Assembly (NCBI GenBank): GCA_958496175.1 | Contig: OY292274.1 | Span: 36,123,482-36,187,481, forward strand | Source: Sisyra terminalis | Taxonomy: Eukaryota > Arthropoda > Insecta > Neuroptera > Sisyridae | Length of the DNA: 64,000 nucleotides | Direction of reading: 5' to 3' | Notes under the pieces: model-generated | Told to the model about the DNA's origin: nothing | Databases searched by the model: none | What the model saw: the letters and a program-made list of their open reading frames with translations, nothing else | Position numbers and translations under genes: made by a program | Shown here: in pieces, positions 48,130 to 59,703 of the stretch | Position numbering within the stretch: position 1 is the first letter of the stretch | How the letters are laid out: each line of letters begins with the position of its first letter

Positions 48130-50048
48130 AACTTCCTTTAAGCTAGTATTAAACTTTTGAAATTTTAAATAAATAACTATGGAATATTTGAGTTTTCTTT
48201 TGTGGTTCAAGAGTTTTGGAAAAAAATTGTCGTTTGTATATTTCTTAGAAAAACCTTATGTAGTGTTGGCATTTTGAGCTTTTCTAGGAATATTAAAATT
48301 TCGATCTATTTTTGCGTCCTTAATTGGTGCTTTTTTGTCGCCCAAGAAGATTGAAGGAAAAAAATTGGCGCTTTTGTATTTTCCAGAAAATGCTGTTAGA
48401 AGAAAAAGCTCGATTCTGAGCATTTTCAATTATTCAATTTTAAATGATTTTTGCGTCATTTATAAGTGTTTTCCTGTCGTGTGAGAGCTTAGAGAAAAAC
48501 ACTTTGTTGAGTTTTCCGGGAAAATATGTAAGCAATAATTTTTTTTCAGAACTCTCGAACGATAAAAAAAAACCAAATAATGGCGAGAAATTTTGGCAAA
48601 TTAAAAATTTAAAAAAACTCTAAATTGAGCTTTTTCCTTAACCAGCGTTTTCTAGGAAAATATACGAGCGACAACTCTCGAAAGATAAAAAAACAATTAG
48701 TGGTGAAATTTTTTTTTCTAAACTTCATTATTTGTAAAATGTTCAAATAGAGCTTTTTTTTTAAATTAGCTATTTCCGGGAAAATATGCAAACGATAAAA
48801 TATATTTTAGACGAACTACTGAGCGACAGAAAAACACCGACTTGTGACACAAAAAAAGTTAAAAATTGCAATATTTGGAGAATACTCTAAAAAGAGCTTT
48901 CTCAAATACATAACCTTCAATAATAAACTAAAAAGTTTTTCGTTTTTCTAGATTTCCTGGTTTGGATTATTACATACATTAAAAATTAATAACCATAATT
49001 ATCGTAAAATAAAATATTATGACGAATAAATAATTGATTTTAAGTGTCCGACCAAATTTTCGGTTTTGGCCTAGTTTCCGCTAAAAACGAGTTTCACTTT
49101 AGTTTCGGTTTCGGCTGTACTCAAGCCGAAACTACGACCGAAACTGAAACTGAATTTTGAATATTTTAATATTTTATTCATTAATTATGAATGCAGATAA
49201 CTATCAGTTCATTAATGTTTTGTTTAAAATTATCTTTTTTATATTTGTTTTTGGTTCAAAAAAAAAACTGACCAAAGTTTAGAAGAAATTATTTTGTTTT
49301 GTAACTTTTTTTCTTTATTTACTTTATGTTATTTTTAACTAATATTGAAAAGAAATATTAGGTGCATTTTTTTGAAATTAACTCCTTATTTTAGCACAAA
49401 TAATTTATTTGAAATAATTAATTTGACTAAATGATTAATGAATACCTCTAGAATTTAAAAGTAAAGATACCAATTATTATTAACTATTTTTTCCTTTTAA
49501 AACATGACCTTATATGGAAGTTTCGGTTTCGGCCGTAAAAACTAGTTTTGGTCGGACACTATTAATTTATAAAAATTAATTTGTCTCATTATTTAAAGCC
49601 CTTAGATATTATGAGTATTTTGTGAATTTCAAAGTAAAAAAATAAATAATTGTCAAATAGTAGAAACTTTTTTTGTGTAATTAGTCTTGTCCGATTAATG
49701 TATATATTTCTTATTTGAAAATCGTAAAATGAATAAGAAGAATATGAAAATAAATTTAAGAAAATGAATAAGACTGTTTGCTATTTCAGTAGTAATATTT
49801 GTCAAATGAAATTTACGCTGTGGCAATGTAATAAGTATAAAACGTTAGTTCTGTTCTTATGGTATACTCTAATATAATACAGCAGACTTTACGATATTAT
49901 TATTGTAATTTTTGAAATATTTTTTTTCCGTGTAAGGTTTTTCCGAAAAATGTGCAATCGACGTTTTTTCCCCCAGAACTTTTGAAAGACATAAGAACAC
50001 CAAAATTAGTTTTTATCAATTCCAAAAGTGTAATGCTTACTTGATAGT
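48130..50048 (+). mobile_element. TIR element of the 140-bp-repeat family, with nested insertions
   Basis: Left end AAGCTAGTATTAAACTTTTG with ACTATGGAATATTTGAG. Internal units are plus-oriented to about 48500 and minus-oriented from about 48510 to 48960. The right end CCAAAAGTGTAATGCTTAC lies near 50022-50040. Between 48945 and 49932 lies a second repeat (shared with 39.5/41.7 kb) that itself carries a hAT MITE (49041-49560). Three layers of insertion are visible. Confidence 0.55.
49041..49560 (-). mobile_element. hAT-type MITE with CCGAAA-rich ends, copy 2
   Basis: Reverse copy of the element at 33.9 kb: AAGTGTCCGACC at the left and GGTCGGACACT at the right. Flanked by ATTGATTT (49033-49040) and ATTAATTT (49561-49568), seven of eight bases matching, which supports an 8-bp duplication. 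TTTCGG repeats cluster at 49060-49150 and 49520-49540. Confidence 0.72.
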
Positions 50049-51114
50049 AGGAGAAAAATGATCGGCAATTTCAGATTGAATGTACAATTAAAAGTAAAAT
50101 TTGAAAAAAAGATAATAACCGTCACATACAAGATCATGAATTAATCGTTACCTAAGCTCAGGTCTTTTGTAAAAAATAACTTTGTTTTAAATGATTTCGA
50201 AATTAATATATTCTCTAACATAAAGTGTGAATCTATTATTCACTTAGGTATATTTCTAATACTTATGTAATAAATTTCAAGTTCATTTTTTTGAAAGTTT
50301 AATTAGAACTTCCATCAAACAATTGTCGAAGTTTTAATTAACTTTCCCATCAAATTCCCAATTTGACAGTTTTATACAAGCTTTAATTTAAGTAACAAGC
50401 GTTGAACTAAATAAATATTTTTTACAGTTTCATATGTTTCGAAATATGAAAAAAACACGTATTGCAAACCACTGTAAAAAAATATTAATTTCTTCAATGG
50501 TATTTTTAATTGAAGCTTCATGAAAAGAAAAATAAAATGAAAAAATAAAATGTTTCTTTTTTTTAATTCAATTCATTTTGTTCTTATACCTACTTTTGTG
50601 TAAGATAAAACGTTGCAAACGAGTTAACTATATTTAATTTAGTTGCGAATAGGAAAGCTTCAAAGTTTTTAATTTAATTTGAAAAGCAAAATCAGTAGAA
50701 TTCATAAATATGCATTTGAGATCAATTTAAACTATAAAATCGCTGATTCCATCATTTTTGACGAGAAAGTTTTAAGCCTATATTCGAGTTAGTCGCTCTT
50801 TTGAAGGTATTTGCATAACAATAAAGTTTGCAACTTTTTTTTTGTAACAGGCTCTTATAAGTTTTTTTACTGATTTCTTTATCATGGAAATATTTAAACA
50901 TAGTAGAAAATTCTTTGTAATATATTTTCAACTTGGAATATGACAACTTTGAAGGATTTAATTATGACAGGATAAAAAGTTATTAAATGTTTGATGGAAT
51001 TGTAATTGAAATTATAGCAAAAACATCTGTTTTAATCTTTGATGTCGTAAACTGTTTTTTCACTTTCATTCGGATATGATTTTTAATTATTTTACATAAA
51101 TATGTTAATTGGAA
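50049..51114. other. intergenic, nothing recognised
   Basis: AT-rich with no coding or repeat features seen. Confidence 0.35.
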
Positions 51115-51336
51115 ATGCTTAATACCATACCCTATGCTTCGAAAAAAATGCAAAACACTAAAAAAAATGGATTGATCGGAATAGTTAGAATAGGAAATGT
51201 AATTGAAAATTATATAATCTTACCTGGGAAATATATACGCACGGAAAACGAAACACGTGTGCTTGAAACAGCTTCAGGAGAAGCGATCTTAAGCCCACCA
51301 GGATACTGTACCCTACTGACGGATTCTGCAAAGATT
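51115..51336 (+). CDS. candidate coding exon with strong donor, unknown protein
   Basis: Open from the ATG at 51115 to a consensus donor (AAGATT|GTGAGT). It reads NGLIGIVRIGNVIENYIILP, then GKYIRTENETRVLETASGEA and ends LSPPGYCTLLTDSAKI. The glycine/valine/proline content and balanced codons differ from the AT-driven shadow frames around it. No acceptor is obvious just upstream, so this could be a first exon or the true left edge may lie inside the open frame. I do not recognise a domain. Confidence 0.4.
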
Positions 51337-52084
51337 GTGAGTTTATATAAAGTACAGAATTCGCGCATTCGCATTTGTCTCATCGTGTTTTTATCATTTT
51401 TATTATTCTAATTTTGTAAATAGTCGTTCCATTTGAAAGTGTTACGTTAAAACAAAAGTTGCATTTTAAAATAAAAATAAAGAAAACAACGTTTTTTTTT
51501 TTAAATTTCAATGCATTAGTATATGAGTATACTAGTATACGGTAATACAATAACATTTTATATAAACTATACTAACATAAGAGGAATATATGAATTGTAT
51601 TTTTTCCTTACTTTTTATCTAAGTATAACTTTTCTCTCCGAAACTTAGAAATATAACTTTATTCCTAATATATTCCTATACGGATACCATACGATAACAA
51701 ATATTTTTAAATCCTCCAATCGTACAGGGTAATTCAAGAATACTCGAAATTAATTTTACGAATATTTTTATTTTTATTTTGGTTTTTCAAATTTACAGAA
51801 TATCTTTATTACACTTACGGTGTTCAGTCGAAATTTACAAGCGAAATTATAAAGTAACTTTATATAAACCTTATATGAAAATAGAAAACCAAACTCATTT
51901 TTAACTGGTATTTCTATAGGGATTTCTAAAAATCAAAATTATTATAATAAATAAATAATTAACATATAATTAATTACTATAAAATTGATTATATAGTTTT
52001 AGAACTACTGAAAAGCTTGAAATACCTTTTCTTATACAAAACAAATACTAATTTAAAGAGAGAAAGAGTAGAAGAGAGTATTAA

Positions 52085-52264
52085 AAGCCCTATTTGGGAA
52101 TCATTAATATCCGTTGTAGAATAGATGCGTGTTTAATTTTATAATGAAGTTTAATTGTCTGCTAAATTTTTGGTATACATTTTTAATTCAAATTTTTGAA
52201 AATTACCTAAAATGCCTGCGATCGTCTGGCAACCTGTTCGCGATCGACCGTTTGCCCACCCCTG
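52085..52264 (-). mobile_element. hAT-like element fragment, copy C
   Basis: The right boundary ends CGTTTGCCCACCCCTG at 52264, the same terminus as copies A and B. Leftward it matches the first 180 or so bases of the family (TTGTAGAATAGATGCGTGTTT and CTGCTAAATT are shared with 33.5 kb). The other end is missing. Confidence 0.7.
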
Positions 52265-52522
52265 GTATATCTTATAGTATTGTTTTTGAATTTTGGTCAA
52301 TTGAATTCCGGGCCTTTGATTTATGTGGCTTTTTCATCTTTGGTGAATTTAATATTAGAGCTATTATACAATCTGTCATGTAATTGATGAGAGCATTTGT
52401 GATAATTGTTGTTATTTGGAGCGTTTTCAGCGTTTTTTAAAGAAATAAAGAAATTGAGTCCTACGACGTTAGTAATTTTTCATTAATTAATTAAGTAATT
52501 GTGACTCAGAAATAATTATATC

Positions 52523-53380
52523 CAGTGCTGTCAGAAAAAGTATCGTAGTTACTTTGAAGTAACTTAATTACTTTAAAGTATCTAAGTTACTTATTTTTTT
52601 TGGCAAAAAGTAACTTGTATCTAAGATACACTTCAAAAAGAACTGTATCTTGTTACTTAAAAAATTATCTTAGATACCGAAAAGTACCTTAAAATAAAGT
52701 ATGCATTAAACAATGAAATTGGGTACCTGACTCCTTGGTTGTACAAAACAATATTTGTTTTGTTCTTTTTTGTTTTGACTTTTAAACGTTTTATTTTTTT
52801 TCGACTCAAAGCAGCTGTAGGTATGTTTTGGTGTTTTTATGGATTTTTCTATTTCATTTAGAGTTTTATTTTCTTTAGTTCAATATAAGGATACCATCCT
52901 TACTATTTTTTTTAAGTAAGTTGTGTTTACAAGGGTTTAGATATACATACTTTCCTTTTTCCTAAATTAATAGAGACTTTTAATTTCCCGTGAAATATTC
53001 TCGAGCCAAAAATGACAAATTGAAATCATAAAAACTAGCAGTTAGTTCAAATGTGATTCAATGATTGCAATTCACTCATAGGTATGTATCTCCAATCTTC
53101 GTCATCGGCCTTTGCCAACATATATACAAATTACATATTTTTATCTAATAATATATTGATAAGAAATACATTATCTTATTACCTATCAACTTTACGTAAC
53201 ACGTTACAAAACTAGAACATACATAGTATACATAGTACACAAAGTATAAAAAATAACTCATAGTATACAAAGTAAGTAAAAAGTATCTTTTAAGGGTTTT
53301 GAAAGATAAGTAATGTAAGTACAAATATTCCTTTTTGTAAGATCAACTAGATACTCTAGATACTCTGCTAGGGACTTAGC
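52523..53380. mobile_element. hAT-type element with AAGTATCT/AAGTAACT repeats
   Basis: Starts CAGTGCTGTCAGAAAAAGTA and is followed by many copies of AAGTAACTT and AAGTATC in both orientations. The same motif returns at 53270-53300 (AAAGTATCTTTTAAGG). The matching CAGCACTG end was not found, so the right boundary is approximate. Its interior (52980-53140) is shared with 36190-36440. Confidence 0.5.
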
Positions 53381-53717
53381 TGTGTCTGAAAACAAATTTT
53401 AGTCTTCCAAATTTAAGAACCTTCGATTAATGATTAATGATTATTACTTTTAACTTCACGAAATAGTTAACATTTTTTTAAAATTCACTCTCTTAAATTG
53501 GGGTACAAAGTTATTAAGATGCATGGGTCGTAGAACATATATATACTGAGTTTTATGAATGGTTTTTAAGGCCTCAATATTTTATTGACAAACCGAAAAC
53601 ATTTAGTAGTTATAATAATATATGTAACGGCTACGAAACAGTTGATAACAATAAGTGCATAATGTATATCATAGAGCTAAAATAGTTTAAATATACTTTT
53701 ATATTTTATAGTTTATA

Positions 53718-54332
53718 CAGGGTTTTCTAAACTATGTTCCGCGGAACACCAGTGTTTCGTGGATCCATAATAGGTGTTCCGCAGAGACTAATAAAATATT
53801 TCGAAAAAAATTTGAAGTAAGTTTAGAAAATTAATATATTCTTCATAATGAAAAACGGGCGACGGTTAAACTTTATTGAAGTTTATGACGTTAAGGGCAC
53901 GCGAATATTTTTAGTACCTAGAAGCTGAGTACAGCAATAAAAGTTCAATATTGTCAATTTTTTTCCAAGTGCTAATATTTTTTACCGAGAATGATATAAA
54001 AAGAAATTATAATTTAAGAATCCAAAATCATTAAAGTTATTAAGAGTTTTATTTATTTGTATTTTTATGTTTATTAAATAAATGATATTATTATTACTAT
54101 TATTTATTCTTTTACTTCTGGTGGTATTTATATAGAGATGCTTTACACCTGTTCATAGAACCAGAAGAACTACAAAATTTATACATATAAATAATATAAA
54201 AATTTCTTTAACAACACTTTTTTTATTTATACTATAACAAATACCTACCCTAGACAATAAACTAAGTGTTCCACCAAAATTTTCGGATTTGCCGGGAGAT
54301 GTTCTGTCGCTGAAAAAGTTTGGTAAGCCCTG
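53718..54332 (+). mobile_element. hAT-type MITE with GTTCCGCGGAAC subterminal palindrome
   Basis: Starts CAGGGTTTTCTAAACTATGT and ends AAGTTTGGTAAGCCCTG. GTTCCGCGGAACACC near the left end and GTGTTCC motifs on both sides are subterminal repeats. 615 bases. The target duplication is degraded (GTTTATA versus CTCTATA). Confidence 0.62.
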
Positions 54333-54472
54333 CTCTATAATATATAAATACCAGGGCCTCGGCACTCTTATGGGAGACCCAAAAATCACCAAACAGCAGA
54401 TGAGAGGTAGCCTTATGTAAATGTCCATATGTTAAAAGAGATAGATTTCCACAACAGGTCTTTCATTTTTTC

Positions 54473-54676
54473 CTATAATACGATTGGCGCACCTGGGGTC
54501 ATGGACGAAGAACGGTTTTTTATTAGTTCTAAGGGTTCTAAACGTTCCTTACTGTTCGCGACACAATCACCACAGGACGTACAACGACTGCGTTTATGTT
54601 CTGCTTTTAATTGATAGATGGTGTTAACAAGCACAGACAAGACAGACAATGTAATTTTGGGGTGTTTCAAGGCCAA
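54473..54676 (-). CDS. candidate coding exon, cysteine-containing, unknown protein
   Basis: Minus-strand frame opened right after an in-frame TAG that could be the AG of an acceptor (GAATAG|TTGGCC). It reads LALKHPKITLSVLSVLVNTI, then AEHKRSRCTSCGDCVANSKE and ends with TAG after SMTPGAPIVL. Three clustered cysteines (CTSCGDC) and balanced composition suggest a real protein. A possible internal donor (AATC|GTATTA) exists near the end. The plus strand is open over 54429-54614 and cannot be fully excluded as the coding strand. Confidence 0.33.
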   Translation of the reverse strand: MALKHPKITLSVLSVLVNTIYQLKAEHKRSRCTSCGDCVANSKERLEPLELIKNRSSSMTPGAPIVL

Positions 54677-54679
54677 CTA

Positions 54680-56162
54680 TTCTTTCCTTTGTAAGTGGTG
54701 AAGTGGGGATAGCTTAGTGAGGAGAATTGTCTCCCTGTTGTCGTTGTTGACATTGCAAATGAATTTAAAACTAGCATACTCGAATATTAAGATTTTTAAA
54801 AATATTTCACTTCTTCAACGATGAAAAATTTATATTTTTGCAATTGGAAAAAATACTTGTGGACCTTTTTTCATTTTCCTAACGATTATTATTCTAACTT
54901 GGTAAAAAAAAAAATTTTCCGCGTCATTAAATTTTAAATTTATTTCATATAATTCATTTATAGGATATCGGTTATTTTAAAAATACAATATTTACATGTC
55001 AGATGTTAGCCGACAACTGGCGATTGGAAATTTAAACGATCTTTAACATTAAAAAAATATATTTTTTTTAGAATTTAAAAATTTACTCTTACGTATTTCT
55101 TCATTTTCTTACACTATTTTTTTAGTATAATAATGATAATTACCCTAGACACAAATTTAAAAAGTCTTTTCCACCTAAAAGTCATAACAGTATTTTTCAT
55201 TAGAAAATAACAAACAACCGCAATTCGATTATAACTTTATTAAGCTATAAATACCTGTTGATTTGTTTTTTATGTATTATAAATTTTATAAAAAGGTTCA
55301 TACAAGTACATTGCAAAGATTTAAGCTTTGTATCTATTGATTTATTTCTCAAGCAAAAAAATTATCTCTCTTGAGTGGTTCATTTTTTATAACAATTAAC
55401 ATTTTATTCGAAGGACCATATTTTATTATCGTGACAAAATATAAGGTTTGCGTTATTGACAATGGGGGTCCATTTATACTTGTGGGTGCATTAGGTTTTT
55501 GTTTATAGCGAAATTTGGTACTATAACCAAAGGGTTACGATCGCCGCAATTATGATTAATAATTTCTTATTTATTTTATTTTCAATAATGTTAACAATGC
55601 CAATAACTTCGTTACTATTTGTTCTCCATTATACAATTCATAGCCACTATTCCAAATTAAATTTTCAATTTCATGGCCACCTTCAATTTTAACCAAGTTT
55701 CTTTAACATCGATAATATTTTATATGTGACTCATTGTTCTATAGCATTGCTTATGAACGTTTTTTGCTCCAAAAATAAATCTTTTTCTTCAACGCTTTTA
55801 CGATACTTATTAAAACATCGACTTTACTCACATACTCTTTCTTAAAATTCATATCTAATTGTTTTTTTTATTTATTTTCATTTCAGTATCGCACCTATGT
55901 CTGCAGAATGACGTAACTCAAAAAAAAAATATTTTCAGCCAAAAATGATTTTTGATCACAAATTTTTCATATCTACTTTCACTACGAAATATTTTTTTTT
56001 GGAAAACAATAGTATTTCACTATTAAGGATATATACAAGTGTGCATTAAGAGAAGTAATGAAGGCAGAAGTTTATTTTGGCTTCAGGAGTAATGAGTAAG
56101 GAGGTAGGTAGCCTATTATAGGCTGAAAAAAAGCTTCGGGGTCGAAGTGGAAGTGAAGATGT
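54680..56162. other. intergenic, nothing firm
   Basis: GGGGATAGCTTAGTGAGGAG at 54707 looks like a tRNA A-box region, but no B box follows. The rest is AT-rich. Confidence 0.3.
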
Positions 56163-56171
56163 GACGCCGCA

Positions 56172-56456
56172 CAAGGATAGATTTAAGTGGGGTACGGGGG
56201 CATGTGTCCCCCAGGGTATATTTGTGTATTGGGGAGATTCCGTCACAGTACTTAGAAGCAAATGAAATCATTAAAGTTGTGAAAATATATGAATAAAATA
56301 ACAGAAAGAACATTAGTGAAACTCTTAGTCTATTTCTGGCCGGAATTGCGAATTTTTTTTCGTTACATCCCTTTGTAAACATATATGATTAGAACCCTAC
56401 ATGAAAGATGATATCGTGCCCCCCCCCCAGAAAAAATAAATCCCGAATCTGCCCTG
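56172..56456. mobile_element. short hAT-type MITE
   Basis: CAAGGATAGATTTAAG at the left and CCCGAATCTGCCCTG at the right are imperfect inverted ends. Flanking GACGCCGCA (56163-56171) and GACGCCACA (56457-56465) differ at one base, a good target duplication. G-rich and C-rich blocks near each end (GTGGGGTACGGGGG and the C run at 56419-56429) could pair. Confidence 0.6.
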
Positions 56457-57149
56457 GACGCCACAAGTACCAATGTTTGAAAAGTGCAGCCATGTTTTGC
56501 TTTTTATTTGTTTAAAATGATCGTAAAAAAAAAGAACAAAAATTATTTGTAGAAAATTACTAAAAGCCTTTAGCCTTTAGATAGCAAAGTTTGGTCATTT
56601 GGAACGTAGGAAAGTAAAACTTAGTCGGAAAATGTTATGAATGTTTGTAAGTTAATTTGTATGTTAAACATTTTTCCGAATATAGACAAGTTGTCCGAAG
56701 AGAAAAGTAATAATTATTTTGAAACATTACTAAACTTCTGCACTTAAAAAATATAAAATAAGAAGAAAACGTTTATGTACTCCACACGAGAAGGAAGTGA
56801 AACCTTCAAAAATGTGAACTTGAACAAAATTAGAGGAATGTAAAATTTAAAGAGTAGGATAGTTGTAGGATTGAGTTATGATTACATAGGTACAAAGTAT
56901 GAAAAAAAAATATAAAATAAACACATATATGAAATATATTTTTCCAGGCATGGAGTTTGTATTTTCCATAAATGATACGAAAGGTTTATGCCGACTGAAG
57001 TAAGGAAAAAATACTTAACTTTCGTTTTGAAGAATATATATTTTGGGAATATAAAACGTAAATTAGATACTAGTTTTGATATTTTTGTTGATACCGTACG
57101 ACTCTTGTAGATTGTTAAAATACATATGGTGCCCAGAAATAAAACCAGA

Positions 57150-57290
57150 CTTACTGGGGGCCAAGTAGTGTAAGTGAGCTTTCCCAAACTGGGTTCGAAT
57201 CTCGTATCGAACAAATTGTTGATATTTCTCGATTTACAGTTTCCTATTAACAGTACAGTCACTTAAGACCTTTGTAGTTCAAAAGCGAGA
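57150..57290 (+). mobile_element. tRNA-derived SINE, diverged copy
   Basis: TTACTGGGGGCCAAGTAGTG, CTTTCCCAAACT, B box GGGTTCGAATC, then CTCGTATCGAAC and a body with AGACCTTTGTAGTTCAAAAG. Part of the region before the B box is deleted. Confidence 0.6.
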
Positions 57291-57311
57291 GAATTAATTA
57301 AGTAAGTCCTC

Positions 57312-57530
57312 TCCGATTTCTTTGTACGGAATCACCATCATATTTATTTTAAAGAATATACATATAAACTTTATTAAAAATTTGGATACTTCTTTCAAAC
57401 ATTACAATATTTAATTATTATTACAATATTTGGACAGATATTTGAACCAAAAAAAAATTTCTAGTTCCAATTAAATTTTATTAAAAATTAAAAGTATACT
57501 TTGTTAGAAAGTAGGTATAATTTATTAAAT
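57312..57530 (-). repeat. dispersed repeat, inverted copy of 44.3-44.5 kb
   Basis: Matches the reverse of 44276-44527, including TTTGGATACTTCTTTCAAAC and TATACTTTGTTAGAAAGTAGG. Homology stops abruptly at 57312, next to a SINE. Confidence 0.6.
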
Positions 57531-57582
57531 AAGAAGGAAGAAACAGTCGATTTTAGATTATTGTCTTAAAAAATCCACTAGG

Positions 57583-58275
57583 AATGCAGAGAAGCGTCAT
57601 TCATGGCTGAAGTGAAAGATTTAATTGATGCTCTAATTTCTCAAACAAAATGGAGGTAAAAAAAACTTCATGATATATCGTAAGATTTAGAGTATTTAGA
57701 AGAAGAATTTTGTGGTTTACAACTGAAAAATTCAAGAGACATACATTCGGTTGAATTTTCTTCAAAAATATGAAGTTTTAAATATCATACAACGATATAA
57801 ATCCAGAACCTGTGAACAGCTTCTTACTTGGATATTTCAAAAATCATACACAATTATGGATTGATAGAAACCAAAGCAAACTTGGAAGTCGCTTAAGTGA
57901 GAGAGGTAAAGTAAAAGTTTTTAAATAAATTTAAATTAATTTTAAAATTTGCCGTGTTTATGTAAATTATCACCTCATAATCTGAAATTAAAAGTGGGAT
58001 GAGTACTTAAGCAGAGTAGAAGTAGAAGATATAAAAAAACAATGTCTTTAGGAAAACACCCGAATTGCGATGGAAAAATAAAGGAAGGACGTTATTGAAG
58101 CTTTCACTATGAAACGAAAAAACAAAGGTGAAGATGTTTTGATTACACAAATCCCAATAACCTCGAACGACATGCCGCGCGACTTAAAAGAAATGAATTA
58201 AAAATGTGGTACACATTTGCAATGTCGAAAAATAAATTACAAAAAGCAGTTATAGAATGGTTGTGGTGACAATTT
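57583..58275 (+). pseudogene. decayed coding remnants of an unrecognised protein
   Basis: Short plus-strand stretches read like protein but are broken by stops and frame changes: FMAEVKDLIDALISQTKW near 57600, LEYLEEEFCGLQLKNSRD near 57690, PVNSFLLGYFKNHTQLWID near 57810, and NPNNLERHAARLKRNELKMW near 58170. The last has some C2H2-finger flavour, but the cysteines and histidines are not correctly spaced. They may be remains of a transposon protein or an old host gene. Confidence 0.3.
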
Positions 58276-59700
58276 TGAAAAATAATATTTTTCACATTAC
58301 TTATTATGTATCGATTGTAAACACAAGTACACACGCAAAGAAAATATTTCGTAAAATAAAAAAATAAATCGCACTAAATAAAATAAATCGCAGGCACTGA
58401 TGCGATGTGGAACGTAACAAATGCAGAATGAAATATAAAAATTACGTTAATTGTGAAACTCTTCTGAATTAAGAATTAAATAATGATATACATAATGATA
58501 ACACATAAATGAAATAATTAAGAAGGTCATATTGAAACGGTAGCTGCGCGTTATAATACAGAAAAGCAGAGCCTAAAATGATTAGAAAAAATGTATCGAA
58601 ATAAAATGTGAGAAAAATATGTAGGTAAATACCAAAGGATACCGTAATCTAGTGAAAGTATGAAATAAACATTACGTGCGAATCTCCAGCCTACCGAATA
58701 TACATAGAAAATATAAAGTATAAATGTAAATATAGAAAATATATAAAAAAATCGGTCGAGCCCTGTCGTGACATGAAATTTGACGTAAAAGAAGATGAGA
58801 CAATTTCTGGACAAATATTCTATTAATTTCTAAGATAAATTGTTATATTAAATAAATGAGACACAGGGGAACGTGTTTCGTACATAGCAATACATTCATT
58901 ACTATTTAGAAGTAGTATGTATAGTTTGATATGATTGGTTTTTAAAATTTTTATTTGATGCATATGTATGTACGGTTTATCTATACACAAAGATTATTGA
59001 GTCAATCAATGAAAATACGGAGGTCACTATTGCTAACGTACAACAAACATGATGTGCAAAAGCCGCCGATTTAAACAATTGGATTTTGTAAATATCAAGA
59101 CAGATTAATAAAGATAATAAATGAAACTAATATATTAAGAAGGAAGTAAATGAAATAAACTAAACAAAAAAGTTTACCTTACTTAAATAAAGTTACAATT
59201 AGTAAAAAAAAATTTAGAGATGTATCATAATTTAAATGATAATCAATGCGTTTATGTCAATGTGAAATAAAATTAATATTTATTGAATATAGAGTTTAGC
59301 ATGCTTTACAATGTCAAATATTAGTATTAGGTAATGGAAAATAATAAAGTATTAATGAAGTAGTGTAACAATGAAGTAGAATATGAAGTAATATATGAAA
59401 TGCAGTAATTGAAGAACGTGATCTGCATAAAATAAATATTTCTCCACAAACACAAAGAGGAATGCAAACCCAATGAAATAAGTATCAACATATTGAAGCA
59501 CCATAGCAGTTGATAAGAAAAACGTAGCATGAAAGGATAGTTAAAGTATGCAGTAACAGTAACAATTGAGTTTTGCAAAAAACTTGTTCTTCTTTATAAT
59601 TACCTTAGACAAGAAGTCTTCGAAAATTTAACGTATATGGAAATTCTTCATTGTAAAATAAATGCAAAGCAGCATATAGCTGCCTAGAAAGAATAAGACG
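58276..59700. other. purine-rich strand-biased stretch
   Basis: The plus strand is dominated by GAAATAAA-like purine tracts with few pyrimidine runs, unlike DNA left of 56 kb. Minus-strand open frames here are by-products of that bias. No recognised product. Confidence 0.35.
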
Positions 59701-59703
59701 GTA

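Noticed and set aside
54700..54760. tRNA-like A box (GGGGATAGCTTAGTGAGG)
   Set aside because: No B box within the expected distance, so neither a tRNA nor a confident SINE.
56882..57262. 126-codon open frame on minus
   Set aside because: It runs through a SINE and purine-rich DNA; the protein is a hydrophobic by-product of strand bias with no motif.
58100..58275. Zinc-finger-like remnant (LERHAARLKR)
   Set aside because: Cysteine and histidine spacing does not fit a C2H2 finger and the frame is broken upstream.
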